NCBI RefSeq assembly: GCF_039523795.1
Contig: NZ_BAAAFZ010000050.1
Location: forward strand, 26,071-90,070
Source: Craurococcus roseus
GTDB lineage: Bacteria > Pseudomonadota > Alphaproteobacteria > Acetobacterales > Acetobacteraceae
Reading direction: 5' to 3'
DNA: 64,000 nucleotides
Position numbers and translations under genes: made by a program. The stretch's first letter is position 1. Each line of letters begins with the position of its first letter. Below are positions 18,696-28,570 of this stretch, piece by piece. A model generated the notes under the pieces. The model saw only the letters and a program-made list of their open reading frames with translations. It made no database searches and had not been told where the DNA came from.

Positions 18696-21443
18696 ATGGA
18701 CTCCCCACCCGCCCCGGCGCTCGGCCCGGTGCCTCCCGCCGAGGGCGCCTCGCCCGCCATGGCGCAGTGGTTCGCGGCCAAGGCGCAACACCCGGACGCG
18801 CTGCTCTTCTTCCGCATGGGCGATTTCTTCGAGCTGTTCTTCGCCGACGCGGAGGCGGCGTCCGAGGCGCTCGGCCTGGCGCTCTCCTTCCGCGGGGAGC
18901 ACCGCGGCCAGCGGGTGCCGATGTGCGGCGTCCCGGCCCACGCGCACGAAGCCCACCTCGCGCGGCTGATCCGGCGCGGCTTCCGGGTCGCGGTTTGCGA
19001 ACAGATGGAGACGCCGGAGGAGGCCAAGAAGCGCAAGGCGTCGACGCTGCGGCGCGAGGTGGTGCGGCTGGTGACGCCGGGCACCGTCACCGAGGACGCG
19101 CTGTTGGAGGCCGCCCGCCCCGCTTGGCTGCTGGCCCTGGCGCCGGGTGAGGGGGGCGCGGTCGGCGCCGCGTGGCTCGACGTCTCCACCGGCGCTTTCG
19201 AAACGGAATCGCTGCCCGCAGCCGCCGACCTCCCCGGCTTGCTGGCCCGGCTGGAACCCGCCGAACTGCTGGCGCCGCCCGACTTGGCCGCGGTCCTGCC
19301 CGCGCTCGCCGGGGAGCGCGCGACGGAGGCGGTGCCGCCGCGCGACGCGCCCGGGTTGGTCGCGGCCGCCTACGGCGTGGCCACCCTGGACGGCTTCGGC
19401 GCCTACACCGCGGCGGAGGTGTCCGCGGCGGCGATGGCGCTGGATTATGTCCGAACGACGCAGCGCGGCGGCCCCGAAGCCCTCGCGCACCTGTCGCGCC
19501 CGATGCCGCGGGGGACGAAGGGCGTGTTGCAGATGGACGCCGCCACCCGGCGCAGCCTGGAGATTCTCCGTAGCGAGCGCGGCGACACGCGCGACTGCCT
19601 GCTCGGCGCGGTGGACCGCACCCTGACCGCCGCGGGCGGGCGGGAGCTGGCCTCGCGCCTAGCCTGCCCGCTGGCGGAAGCGGGGCCGGTGCTCGCCCGG
19701 CACGACGCGGTGGCGGCGCTGCTGGCCTCGGCGCCGCTGCGGACCGCGGTGCGCGACGCGCTGCGCGGCGCGCCCGACATGGCGCGCGCCCTGGGCCGGC
19801 TCTCGCTCGACCGCTTCGCGCCGCGCGACTTGGCGGCGATCCGCGACGGGCTCGGCCGCGCCGCCGCCGGTGCCGCCGCCTTGGAAGCGGCGGGCCCGGC
19901 CCTGCCGCCGCTCTTGCGGGAAGCGGCGGCGGCGCTCCGGCCCGAGCCGGACCCGGCACCGGAACTCGGACGGGCGTTGGTGGAAACCTTGCCGGCGCGG
20001 CTGGACGACCCTGGGCTGGTCGCCGCCGGGTACGACGGGCAGCTCGACGGGCTGCGCCGGCTGCGGGACGACGCGCGCGGCGCCATCGCCGCCATGCAAC
20101 TCGACCTCGCCCAGGCCTGGGGTGTGGCGAGCCTGAAGGTCCGGCACCACCAGCAATTCGGTTATCTGGCCGAGGTGCCGGCCGCGGCCGGCGAAAAGTT
20201 GCTGCGCGAGGCGCCGAAGGGCGCGGCGGGACCGCTGGCGCCGGTCCACCGGCAGACCATGGCGAACGGGCACCGCTTCACCTGCGCCGCGCTGGCCGAC
20301 CTGGACCGCAAGCTGGCCGAGGCCGGCGATGCGGCGGCCAAGCGCGAGCGGCAGATCGCCCGGCACCTGCGCGGCCTCTGCCTCGGCGCTGCCGCCGGCA
20401 TCGGCGGGGCGGCGGCGGCGCTGGCCGAGGTGGACGTCCACGCCGCCGCGGCCGCGCTGGCGGCGGAAGGCGGCTGGTGCCGGCCGGAGATCGTGGAGGA
20501 CCGGCCGGATTTCGCGGTGACGGCCGGGCGGCACCCCGTGGTGGCCGCGGCGCTGGCGCGGGCGGGGACCAAGGCGGGCGGCGGCGCCTTCGTGCCCAAC
20601 GATTGCGACCTTTCGCCCGGCCGGCGGGTGTGTCTGCTCACCGGCCCGAACATGGCGGGCAAATCAACCTTCCTCCGGCAGAACGCCCTGGTCGCCGTGC
20701 TGGCCCAGACCGGTATGTTCGCGCCTGCCGAGTCGGCGCGCCTGGGCCTCGTTGACCGGCTGTTCTCCCGCGTCGGCGCGGCGGACGACATCGCCGGGGG
20801 GCGCTCCACCTTCATGGTGGAAATGGCGGAAACGGCGGCCATCCTGAACCAGGCGGGGCCGCGCAGCCTGGTGGTGCTGGACGAGGTGGGGCGCGGGACC
20901 GCCACCTGGGACGGACTGGCCGTGGCCTGGGCGGTGCTGGAGGCGCTGCACGACCGACTGCGCTGCCGCACCATCTTCGCCACGCATTTCCACGAACTTA
21001 CGGCGCTCGCGGGACGCCTCCCCGAATTGTCCCTTTCCACCATGCGGGTGCGGGAATGGCGCGGGCAGGTGGTGTTCCTGCACAGCGTCGGCGCGGGCGC
21101 GGCGGAGCGGAGCTGGGGCCTGCACGTGGCCCGGCTCGCCGGGGTGCCGAAGGCGGTGCTGGCCCGAGCGGGGGCGGTGCTGGAAGCGCTGGAAGAGCGG
21201 GCGCGAGGGCTTGAACCGCTTTCGGAAGAATTGCCGTTGCTGTCGCGGGCGGCGGCCCCGGCAGTGGAGCCGGAGCCGGAAGAGGTTTCGGAGGGCCGGC
21301 ACCACCCGGCCTTGGAGGCCCTGGCCGTGCTCGATCCGGACGCCCTTTCGCCACGGGAAGCGCAAGAAGCGCTTTACCGGCTGCGATCCATGCTTGACGA
21401 CGCTGTTTTTGCGCCGCAGCACGCGCTAAGTTCACCGGGATGA
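18696..21443 (+). CDS. mutS: DNA mismatch repair protein MutS
   Basis: A 915-residue mismatch-recognition ATPase. The N-terminal mismatch domain has ALLFFRMGDFFELFFADAE, the FxE-containing segment that intercalates at mispairs (FF.LFF here, with E in the FFELF tetrad). A connector and clamp region follow. The ATPase has LLTGPNMAGKSTFLRQNA (Walker A, near residue 650), the ST/DD stretch around DDIAGGRSTFMVEM, VVLDEVGRGTATWDG (Walker B) and IFATHFHELTALA. The start at 18696 has GGAAGG six bases upstream. Its stop overlaps the glnD ATG by four bases (ATGA). mutS-glnD adjacency is known in Rhodospirillales. Confidence 0.97.
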   Translation: MDSPPAPALGPVPPAEGASPAMAQWFAAKAQHPDALLFFRMGDFFELFFADAEAASEALGLALSFRGEHRGQRVPMCGVPAHAHEAHLARLIRRGFRVAVCEQMETPEEAKKRKASTLRREVVRLVTPGTVTEDALLEAARPAWLLALAPGEGGAVGAAWLDVSTGAFETESLPAAADLPGLLARLEPAELLAPPDLAAVLPALAGERATEAVPPRDAPGLVAAAYGVATLDGFGAYTAAEVSAAAMALDYVRTTQRGGPEALAHLSRPMPRGTKGVLQMDAATRRSLEILRSERGDTRDCLLGAVDRTLTAAGGRELASRLACPLAEAGPVLARHDAVAALLASAPLRTAVRDALRGAPDMARALGRLSLDRFAPRDLAAIRDGLGRAAAGAAALEAAGPALPPLLREAAAALRPEPDPAPELGRALVETLPARLDDPGLVAAGYDGQLDGLRRLRDDARGAIAAMQLDLAQAWGVASLKVRHHQQFGYLAEVPAAAGEKLLREAPKGAAGPLAPVHRQTMANGHRFTCAALADLDRKLAEAGDAAAKRERQIARHLRGLCLGAAAGIGGAAAALAEVDVHAAAAALAAEGGWCRPEIVEDRPDFAVTAGRHPVVAAALARAGTKAGGGAFVPNDCDLSPGRRVCLLTGPNMAGKSTFLRQNALVAVLAQTGMFAPAESARLGLVDRLFSRVGAADDIAGGRSTFMVEMAETAAILNQAGPRSLVVLDEVGRGTATWDGLAVAWAVLEALHDRLRCRTIFATHFHELTALAGRLPELSLSTMRVREWRGQVVFLHSVGAGAAERSWGLHVARLAGVPKAVLARAGAVLEALEERARGLEPLSEELPLLSRAAAPAVEPEPEEVSEGRHHPALEALAVLDPDALSPREAQEALYRLRSMLDDAVFAPQHALSSPG

Positions 21444-24259
21444 AACCTGCGGCCGCCCTTCCCGACGGGCCGTCGGCGCGCCGCGCGCCGGCGTTGGCCG
21501 AGGTCAACCTCATCATCCCCGACCTCATCGCGGAACTGACCGGAAGCGCGGGGAGCGGCGGTCCGGTGCGGCGCGAGGTGGCGCTGGACCTGCTGCGCCG
21601 GCACCTCGGGGGCATCCAGGAGAGCGTGCAAGCCGCCTTTGAGGCGCGCCAGCTCTCGGGCCTCGCCGCCGCGCGCTGGCTGGCGGCGCTGTCCGATGGT
21701 CTGATGCAGGCCATCCACGCCTACGCCCAAGCGATGGTGCCGGCGGCCATCCCGGCCGAAGAGCCGCCCTTCGCGCTGGTGGCGACCGGCGGCTACGGGC
21801 GGGGCGTGCTGGCGCCGTTTTCGGACATAGACCTGCTTTTCCTCACCGAAGGGACGGCGGGGCCGCGGTCGCAGCGGCTGGTGGAGTTTGTTCTGTACCT
21901 GCTCTGGGACCTGGGGCTGAAGGTCGGCCACGCGACCCGCAGCGTCCGCGAGTGCATGGCCGAAGCGGGGCGCGACACCAGCGTGCTCACCGCGCTGGTG
22001 GACGCGCGCTTCCTGGTGGGCGACCGGGCCGTTTTCGACCGCTTCGGCGACGTGTTCGACCGCGCCCGGCGGGAGCGCGGTCTCGCCCCCTTCCTGGCCG
22101 CGAAGCGGGAAGAGCGCGCCGCCCGGCACGCGCGGTACGGCGACAGCCCGTACATGGTGGAACCGCACGTCAAGGAGGGACGTGGCGGCCTGCGCGACCT
22201 CCAAACCCTTTACTGGCTCGCCCGCTACGCCTTCGGCACGGAGCGGATGCCGGAACTGGTGGGGCCGGACAGCCCCGGCGGCGGCCTGTTGTCCGAGCAC
22301 GAGGCGCGCGCCATCCGCCGCGCCTGGAACTTCCTCTGGACCGTGCGCTTCCACCTCCACTACGTCGCGGGCCGCGCCGAGGAGCGATTGACCTTCGACC
22401 TGCAGCCGGTGGTCGGCGCCCGCATGGGCTACGCGCCGCGCGGGCGGCAGGACGGCGTCGAGCGCTTCATGAAGCACCTGTTCCTGACGGTGCGGGACGT
22501 GAACCGGCTGACCCGCGTGCTGGAGCCCGCCATCGAGCGCGCGGCGCTGGGGCCGCCGGCGGCCCGCAAGCAGGGGAACGCCGCGCTGGCCGCGGCGGGC
22601 TTGGCCTTGGCCGATGGCAAGCTGGTGGCGGCGCCGCCCAACCGCGACTTCTCGCGCGAGCCGGTGCTGATGCTGCGCATCCTGCGCGCGGCCCGCGATC
22701 GCAGGCTGGAAATCCACCCGCTGGCGGTGCGGGCGCTGATCCGCAACGCCCACCACGCCGCCCGGCTGCGCGGCGAGCCGGAGGCGAGCGGCCTCTTCCT
22801 CGACCTGCTCACCGGCCGCGGCGCCGCGCAGTGGCTGGGCTTCATGAACGAGACGGGGTTCCTGTCCCGGTTCATCCCCGAATGGTGGCGGATCGTCGGG
22901 CTGATGCAGTTCGACACCTACCACGTGTTCACCGTGGACGAGCACACGATCCAAGCGGTCGGCGTGCTGGAGCAGCTCGGACGTGGCGAGCTGGCGGAGG
23001 TGGCGCCGGTGGCGAGCGAGCTCATCGGCCAGGTCCACTCGCGCCGCGCCCTCTACATGGCGACCCTGCTGCACGACATCGCCAAGGGCCGGGGCGGCGA
23101 CCATTCGGAACTGGGCGCGCGAATCGCGCAGGAGGTCTGTCCGCGCCTCGGCATGACGCCCGAGGAAACCGAGACGGTGTCCTGGCTGGTGCTGCACCAC
23201 CTGCTGATCAGCCAGAGCGCCTTCAAGCGCGACATCGAGGACCCGAAGACCATCCTCGACATCGCCGACCTGGTGCAATCGCCCGAGCGGCTGCGGCTGC
23301 TGCTGGTGCTGACGGTGGCCGACATGCGCGCCGTAGGGCCGAAGGTGTGGAACGGCTGGAAGGCGACACTGCTGCGCGAGGTGTACTGGCGCGTGGCGGA
23401 GGTGCTGGCCGGCGGCCTCTCGGTGCCCGAACGCGACGTGCGCGTGGCGAGGGCCCGGGACTCGGCCGCGGCGCTGCTCGCCGCTTGGCCAGGGGCCGAC
23501 CGCGAGCGCTTCCTCGGCCTCGGCTATCCGGGCTACTGGCTGTCCTTCGACGCCGAGACCCACGCCCGCCACGCGGCGCTGGTCCGGGAGGCCGAAGCGT
23601 CCGGCGTCCCGCTGACGCTCCGCACCCGCGTCCTCGACTCCCGCGCGGTGACGGAGGTGACGGTCTACGCCGCCGACCACCCCGGCCTGTTCAGCCGAAT
23701 CGCGGGGGCGCTCGCGGTGGCCGGCGCCTCCATCGTGGACGCGCGCATCCACACGCTGACCAACGGCATGGCGCTCGACACCTTCTGGGTGCAGGACGCG
23801 GCGGGCGGCGCCTTCGACCAGCCGCACCGGCTGGCGCGGCTGTCGGCGCTCGTGTCCCAAGCGCTGTCCGGGCAACTGCGCCTGCGCGAGGAGATCCGCA
23901 AGGTCCGCCGGGAGCCGGCGCGGCTGCGCGCTGTGACGGTGCCGCCGCGGGTCGTGTTCGACAACCATGCCAGCAACACCCATACCGTGATCGAGGTGAA
24001 CTGCCGTGACCGGCCCGGCCTGCTGCACGACGTCACGGGAGCGATCAGCGCGCAGGGGCTCCAGATCGCCTCGGCCCACATCACCACCTACGGCGTGCGG
24101 GCGGTGGACGTGTTCTACGTGAAGGACGTGTTCGGGCTGAAGGTGGAGAACGAGCGCAAGCTCAACGCGCTGCGCGCGGCGCTGCAAACCGCCCTGGCGC
24201 CGCCGGCCGACCCCGCCAAGGAAGCGCCGGTGCGCCCGGCGACGAGCGCCGCGGGCTGA
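21440..24259 (+). CDS. glnD: Bifunctional PII uridylyltransferase / uridylyl-removing enzyme
   Basis: A 939-residue nitrogen-status sensor that adds UMP to PII proteins when glutamine is low and removes it when glutamine is high. The nucleotidyltransferase motif is GGYGRGVLAPFSDIDLLFL near residue 117 (G-x11-D-x-D). An HD hydrolase domain has LLHDIAKGRGGDHSELGA near residue 545. Two C-terminal ACT domains, YAADHPGLFSRIAGALAVAG (about 745) and NCRDRPGLLHDVTGAISAQG (about 852), bind glutamine. Length is normal. Coupled to mutS by a four-base overlap. It fits functionally with the urea transporter in this window, since PII status usually controls urt expression. Confidence 0.97.
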   Translation: MKPAAALPDGPSARRAPALAEVNLIIPDLIAELTGSAGSGGPVRREVALDLLRRHLGGIQESVQAAFEARQLSGLAAARWLAALSDGLMQAIHAYAQAMVPAAIPAEEPPFALVATGGYGRGVLAPFSDIDLLFLTEGTAGPRSQRLVEFVLYLLWDLGLKVGHATRSVRECMAEAGRDTSVLTALVDARFLVGDRAVFDRFGDVFDRARRERGLAPFLAAKREERAARHARYGDSPYMVEPHVKEGRGGLRDLQTLYWLARYAFGTERMPELVGPDSPGGGLLSEHEARAIRRAWNFLWTVRFHLHYVAGRAEERLTFDLQPVVGARMGYAPRGRQDGVERFMKHLFLTVRDVNRLTRVLEPAIERAALGPPAARKQGNAALAAAGLALADGKLVAAPPNRDFSREPVLMLRILRAARDRRLEIHPLAVRALIRNAHHAARLRGEPEASGLFLDLLTGRGAAQWLGFMNETGFLSRFIPEWWRIVGLMQFDTYHVFTVDEHTIQAVGVLEQLGRGELAEVAPVASELIGQVHSRRALYMATLLHDIAKGRGGDHSELGARIAQEVCPRLGMTPEETETVSWLVLHHLLISQSAFKRDIEDPKTILDIADLVQSPERLRLLLVLTVADMRAVGPKVWNGWKATLLREVYWRVAEVLAGGLSVPERDVRVARARDSAAALLAAWPGADRERFLGLGYPGYWLSFDAETHARHAALVREAEASGVPLTLRTRVLDSRAVTEVTVYAADHPGLFSRIAGALAVAGASIVDARIHTLTNGMALDTFWVQDAAGGAFDQPHRLARLSALVSQALSGQLRLREEIRKVRREPARLRAVTVPPRVVFDNHASNTHTVIEVNCRDRPGLLHDVTGAISAQGLQIASAHITTYGVRAVDVFYVKDVFGLKVENERKLNALRAALQTALAPPADPAKEAPVRPATSAAG

Positions 24260-24447
24260 GGCGCTCCGGGCCGGAGGTCCGAGGCGCGGCGTTCCGGCGC
24301 GGCGACCGGTCCCGGACCGATCCGGCCGGTAGAAAGGGGATCGTGCCATGGCGCTCCGGTCCCCGCGCTCGGGGAAGGTCGACACGCACTTCTCCATGGG
24401 GGGCACGGCGCGCTTCTCGTTTTCGCCCCACCGGCCCGGGCCCGGGT

Positions 24448-24468
24448 GGCCGCCGCCACGCGGCGGCC
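24448..24468. terminator. Strong GC hairpin between convergent glnD and histidine kinase genes
   Basis: GGCCGCCGC and GCGGCGGCC form a perfect nine-base stem around CAC. It lies four bases past the end of the hybrid kinase stop (24473) and between two convergent genes. There is no long T-run on either side (TTCGC on the plus strand), so it would be a weak or factor-assisted bidirectional terminator. The rest of 24260-24447 contains several short GC palindromes (such as CGGTCCCGGACCG at 24307-24319) but no gene I can support. Confidence 0.4.
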
Positions 24469-24472
24469 TTCG

Positions 24473-27460
24473 CTACACCAGGGCGGCGTTCCGGCGGTCG
24501 TCCGCCGGCTCGGCCAGGGCGGCCTGCAACGCCGCGACGGTCTCGGCCGCGACGTCCAACACCTCGCGCCGCAGCGCCACGGCGCCCGGCCGCGCGGTGC
24601 CGCCGTGTTCCGGCTCTGCGGCGGGGGCGGCCAGCGCCGAGTGCAACCGCCGCGCCGCCCCGGCCAAACGCTCCGCCCCAAGCGTGGCCGCCGCCCCGGC
24701 CAGCCGGTGCGCGGGCTGCGCGAAGGCCGGCCCGGCGTCGTCTGGGAGGTCCGCGAGCAGCGTCGCAGCGGCCTTGATCTCGTCCACGAACTCACCGGCG
24801 AGGGACAGCGAGGCGCGCCGGTCGAGACCGGGCACCACGATCATCGCCGCGGCGGCGCGCGCCAGGATGGGCAGCGCCGCGACAGGCGGCGGCTCCGCCG
24901 CGCCGGCGGCCGCGCCGCCACCGCAGTCCCGCCCGGGGGACGCGCCGGGAAGGCGCGCCACGGCCGCATCGAGCGCCGCGAGGAGCGCGCCGCGCTCGAT
25001 CGGCTTGGCAAGGTGCGCGTCCATGCCGGCGGCCCGGCACGCCGCGATGTCCTCGGGGAAGGCGCCCGCGGTGACCGCCAGCACGGGCACGCGGCCGGCT
25101 GCGCCCGGGAGGGCGCGGATGCGCCTGGTCGCTTCCCGCCCGTCGAGCCCCGGCATCATCACGTCCATCAGCACGGCGTCGAATGGCGGATGGGGCATGT
25201 CGGCCACCGCCGCGACCGCGTCCTCGCCGCGGCTGACGCAGCTCACCCTGTGCCCCGCCGACTCCAGCAGGGCGCGCACCACCGCGAGGTTGGCCGGCAC
25301 GTCGTCGGCCACCAGCACCCGCAGCGACCGCTCCCGCGGCGCGCCGCCTTCGGCCCCTCCGCGCTCGGCGGCCGGTTGTCCCCCATCCGCCGGCGCGGGG
25401 GCGGGCTCCAGCGGCAGTTCCGTCCAGAACAGCGCCCCGCGGCCCGCGGGCGCCGCGGGATTCGCTTCGCAGCCGATGCGCCCTTCCATGCGCGCCGCGA
25501 TGTGCGCGGCGATGGCCAAGCCGAGGCCGGCGCTGTCGGGCCTTTCCCCGAGCTGGACGAAATCGCCGAAGATTTCGGTGCGGAGCGCTTCGGGCACCCC
25601 CGGCCCGTCGTCGCCCACCTCGATCCTGACGGGCACGCGCCCGGACGCGTCGGCCGCCTGCGCGGCGGTTGCGCGCAGTTCCACCCGGCCGCCGGAAGAC
25701 GTGAATTTCACCGCGTTAGAGAGGAAGTTGAGGACGAGCTGGCGCAGCCGCGTCCCGTCGGCCACCACCACGCGCGGGACGTCCGAGGAAACCGCGACGT
25801 GCAGGGTCAGCCGTTTGTCCGCCGCGGTGGCGCGCACCCAATCGACGCATTCCCGGACGAGGTCGGGCAGGGAAACAGGCGTCGGCCGCAGCTCGAACCG
25901 CCCGGCTTCGATCTTGGCGAGGTCCAGCACGTCGTTGGCGACCGCGACGAGGTGGCGGCCGGCCGCCTCCAAGGTGCGCGCGCGTTCCCGCTGCGCCGGC
26001 GCGAGCGCGGGGTCGGCGGCCAGCGCCTGCGCCAGGCCGAGCACGCCGTTCAGGGGCGTGCGCAGCTCGTGGCTCATGTGCGCCAAGAACCGGGATTTCG
26101 CCTCCGTCGCGCTCCGCGCCGCGTCGCGCGCCGCGGCGGTGTCGGCCAACGCGGCCTTGAGGGCGGTGATGTCCGTGCGGATGCCCACCGTGCCGCCGTC
26201 CTCGGTGCGCCGTTCCGTCACCAGGAGCCAGCGCCCGTCGGGCAGCAAGCGCTCCATCGGCGCGTGGTCGCCGCGGTGCCACGCCGTGATGTCCCTGACG
26301 AAGCCGTCTATGTCGTTGCCGGCCTGCGGGTACTGGCCGCGCTTGGCGCCCTCGCGGATGATGTCCTCGAACAGCGCCCCGGGTCGGATGAAGGGGGCGC
26401 TGACGGCGTAGAGTTCGCGGTAGCGGCGGTTGCAGACCACCAGCCTGTCGTAGGTGTCGAACATGACGAAGCCGTCGGACATGGCTTCGATCGCGTTCTC
26501 CAGCACCCGGCGCGCCCGCGCCCGTTCAGCCTCGATCTTCTCCCGCTGACGGAGGGCGGCCAGGAGCGCCAAGGCCAGGGCCGCCAGCATCAGGGCGGCC
26601 GCGGCAGCCACGAGTTGGACGCGCTTCCGGTCCAGCATCCACTCCGCGAAGGCGGCGTGCTTTTCCAAGGTCGCCACAACAACCACGTCGGAGTACAGCG
26701 TGGCCCGCGCCGACGCGACGACCGGAGCGTCGGAGAAGCGGCTGTGCATGGCGAAAGCCGAGCCGTCCGTCGGCATGTCGGCCGTGGCGCGGGAAAGCCG
26801 CTCGCCGACCCTCGCCTCGTCGTGCGGCTGGCTGACCAAGAGCCTCCCTTCTGCCGTTTCGACGGTGATGCGCAACCCTTCCTGCTCGCCGGCGGCGCCC
26901 AGCACGGTGGCGAGGAGCGGCACCGGCACCTCCGCCAGCGCCAGCATCTCCCCGATCTCGGGCACCTCGACCGGCCGGCCGAGGAACAGCGCCCATTCGC
27001 CGGTCAAGGGGTTGCGCACCGGGCCAAGGATCGAAACCGCCCCCTGGCCCGGCCGGATGGCCGACGCGCCGGGCGGCAAGGGCGGCGGCCGTTCGCGGGA
27101 GGCCGGCAGCGCCGCCGCCCATGTGGTGCCGTCGGGGCGCAAGAGGAGCAGGTCGCGGAATTGGAAGTTCTGGAAGTCCAGTTCCAGGAGCAGCCGGTCG
27201 GCCGTTTGCGCGTCCAGGCGGCGGTCGCGCGCGAGGTGGGCCAGGAGCGCGGGGAGGCCGGCGAGCGTCCCGTCGACCGACAGGAGGTGCCGGTTGAGCG
27301 CGCCCTCGGCCACGCGCGCCACCCGCTGCACCGTGGCCCGCGCGGCGGCATCCGCCGTGCGGTGCATCCGCTCGACGAGCAGCGCGGCGCCGGTCAGGAC
27401 CGCCAGCAGCAGCACGGCGACCGAGACGCCGATCGCGAACCGGAGGCCGCGCGCCAGCAC
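24473..27460 (-). CDS. Hybrid sensor histidine kinase with receiver and Hpt domains
   Basis: A 995-residue membrane sensor. TM1 is at about 8-29, a periplasmic sensor domain at 31-280 (double-Cache-like length; LLLRPDGTTWAAALP, GEWALFLGRPV) and TM2 at about 281-303. A PAS domain follows (about 316-435, MSDGFVMFDTYDRLVVCNRRY), then HisKA with HMSHELRTPLNG (H464), and HATPase (NFLSNAVKF, GDDGPGVP, AGLGLAI). The receiver has DAVLMDVMMPGLDG (D766) and LAKP; the Hpt domain has AHRLAGAAATLGAE (H918). So a full four-step phosphorelay short of the final regulator. GTG start, with AAGGAG nine bases upstream inside the end of the preceding TRAP binding-protein gene (gap of three bases). The pairing suggests the binding protein presents ligand to the periplasmic domain. 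Confidence 0.93.
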   Translation of the reverse strand: MLARGLRFAIGVSVAVLLLAVLTGAALLVERMHRTADAAARATVQRVARVAEGALNRHLLSVDGTLAGLPALLAHLARDRRLDAQTADRLLLELDFQNFQFRDLLLLRPDGTTWAAALPASRERPPPLPPGASAIRPGQGAVSILGPVRNPLTGEWALFLGRPVEVPEIGEMLALAEVPVPLLATVLGAAGEQEGLRITVETAEGRLLVSQPHDEARVGERLSRATADMPTDGSAFAMHSRFSDAPVVASARATLYSDVVVVATLEKHAAFAEWMLDRKRVQLVAAAAALMLAALALALLAALRQREKIEAERARARRVLENAIEAMSDGFVMFDTYDRLVVCNRRYRELYAVSAPFIRPGALFEDIIREGAKRGQYPQAGNDIDGFVRDITAWHRGDHAPMERLLPDGRWLLVTERRTEDGGTVGIRTDITALKAALADTAAARDAARSATEAKSRFLAHMSHELRTPLNGVLGLAQALAADPALAPAQRERARTLEAAGRHLVAVANDVLDLAKIEAGRFELRPTPVSLPDLVRECVDWVRATAADKRLTLHVAVSSDVPRVVVADGTRLRQLVLNFLSNAVKFTSSGGRVELRATAAQAADASGRVPVRIEVGDDGPGVPEALRTEIFGDFVQLGERPDSAGLGLAIAAHIAARMEGRIGCEANPAAPAGRGALFWTELPLEPAPAPADGGQPAAERGGAEGGAPRERSLRVLVADDVPANLAVVRALLESAGHRVSCVSRGEDAVAAVADMPHPPFDAVLMDVMMPGLDGREATRRIRALPGAAGRVPVLAVTAGAFPEDIAACRAAGMDAHLAKPIERGALLAALDAAVARLPGASPGRDCGGGAAAGAAEPPPVAALPILARAAAAMIVVPGLDRRASLSLAGEFVDEIKAAATLLADLPDDAGPAFAQPAHRLAGAAATLGAERLAGAARRLHSALAAPAAEPEHGGTARPGAVALRREVLDVAAETVAALQAALAEPADDRRNAALV

Positions 27461-27463
27461 CCG

Positions 27464-28570
27464 CTACCGCTCCTTGGCCCAAAGGCCGAGCGCCGGGGCG
27501 ATGTGGCGGTTCCAAGTCTCGGCGCAGCCGGCGCCGCAGCGGCGGACCCAACTCGGCAGCACCACGTCCCGGAGGAGTTGCGCCCGGAGCGCCTCGTCCT
27601 GGTCCCGTTCCTCCACGATCGTCATGCGGCCGCGCCGGCCGTCGACGCAGTCGTCAGACCCGGCGTTGCAGGCCAAGCCGTTCTCCGTTTCGACCTCCGC
27701 CGACCGCCAGATCTCGTCTTCGAGCTGCCGCAGCCCCTCGCCGAGGCTCGTCCGCACGTCTTCCGGCAGCGCCAGCCAAGTTGTGCGGTTGACGGCGAAG
27801 ACCGAAACGCCCCACCCGACGGCCAAGCGCGACAGGTGCGACGTCAGCTCGTGCAGGCCGATCGCGTTGCCGGACATGGCGGCGGTTATCGCGCATTCCA
27901 CCACGCCGCTGCGCATCGCCCCTAGGGTCTCGGCAAAGGGGATCACCACAGGCGCCGCGCCGAGGGCGGAGACCAGCTCCGATTGCCCGACCGACGAGGT
28001 GCGGACGCGGCGCCCGGCGAGGTCGGACAGGCCCGAGAAGGGGCGGCGGCAGAACACCACCTGCGCGGGGTAGGTGTACACGGCCAGCAGCTCCACCGCG
28101 TAGCGGTCCCGGAGGAGGGCCTTGAGGCCCGGCCGCCACAGGGCGGCGGTGCGCCTCAGGCTCGCCACGTCCGGGTTGAGCACCGGCAGGTCGATGCCGT
28201 TCAGCTCCGGATCGTCCGCGGCGGCGAGGCTGAGGAGCACGTTCCCGAACGGGACGACCCCAAGCCGCATGAGCTGGAGCATCTCCTGCCCACGGATGCC
28301 GCTGCGATCGAACGGGGCGATTTCCACCTTGACCCGCCCGCCCGTCAGCTCCGGCACGCGCCGGCTCCAGAACGGCTGCTCGTGCCGGACATATTGGCGG
28401 AGGTCGGCGAGGCCGCCCGCCACCCGGAGGCGTATGGACGGCGGTTGCGAATCGCCCGCGGCGACGGCCGGAGGCGGCGCGAAAAGCAGCGCCGCCCCGA
28501 GGGCCAGGAGCGGCCCGGCGGCGAAGAAGGCCCGGGAACGCGTCCGGAATGGGCTGATTGGGCACGTCAT
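27464..28570 (-). CDS. TRAP-type (DctP-like) solute-binding protein without a permease
   Basis: A 368-residue exported binding protein. The signal peptide includes RSRAFFAAGPLLALGAALLF, cleaved near PAVAAGDS. The mature part has the DctP pattern: FWSRRVPELTGGRVKVEIAPF, GIRGQEMLQLMRLGVVPFGNVL, YTYPAQVVFCRRPFSGLSDLAGRRVRTSS and SGVVECAITAAMSGNAIGLHE. DctP proteins bind carboxylates and other organic anions for TRAP transporters. No DctQ or DctM genes are here; instead the next gene, three bases downstream, is a hybrid kinase. The likely role is ligand sensing rather than uptake. Four Cys in the last 100 residues (C-N-A...DDC and RRCGAGC) are unusual and may form disulfides. Start at 28570 chosen because the signal peptide begins there. 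Confidence 0.82.
   Translation of the reverse strand: MTCPISPFRTRSRAFFAAGPLLALGAALLFAPPPAVAAGDSQPPSIRLRVAGGLADLRQYVRHEQPFWSRRVPELTGGRVKVEIAPFDRSGIRGQEMLQLMRLGVVPFGNVLLSLAAADDPELNGIDLPVLNPDVASLRRTAALWRPGLKALLRDRYAVELLAVYTYPAQVVFCRRPFSGLSDLAGRRVRTSSVGQSELVSALGAAPVVIPFAETLGAMRSGVVECAITAAMSGNAIGLHELTSHLSRLAVGWGVSVFAVNRTTWLALPEDVRTSLGEGLRQLEDEIWRSAEVETENGLACNAGSDDCVDGRRGRMTIVEERDQDEALRAQLLRDVVLPSWVRRCGAGCAETWNRHIAPALGLWAKER

Noticed and set aside
24260..24447. Small gene between glnD and the kinase
   Set aside because: Only GC palindromes and short frames without ribosome sites are present.
27908..27915. CCTAGGGT inside the TRAP binding-protein gene as a promoter element
   Set aside because: It lies within coding sequence and has no -35 partner at proper spacing.
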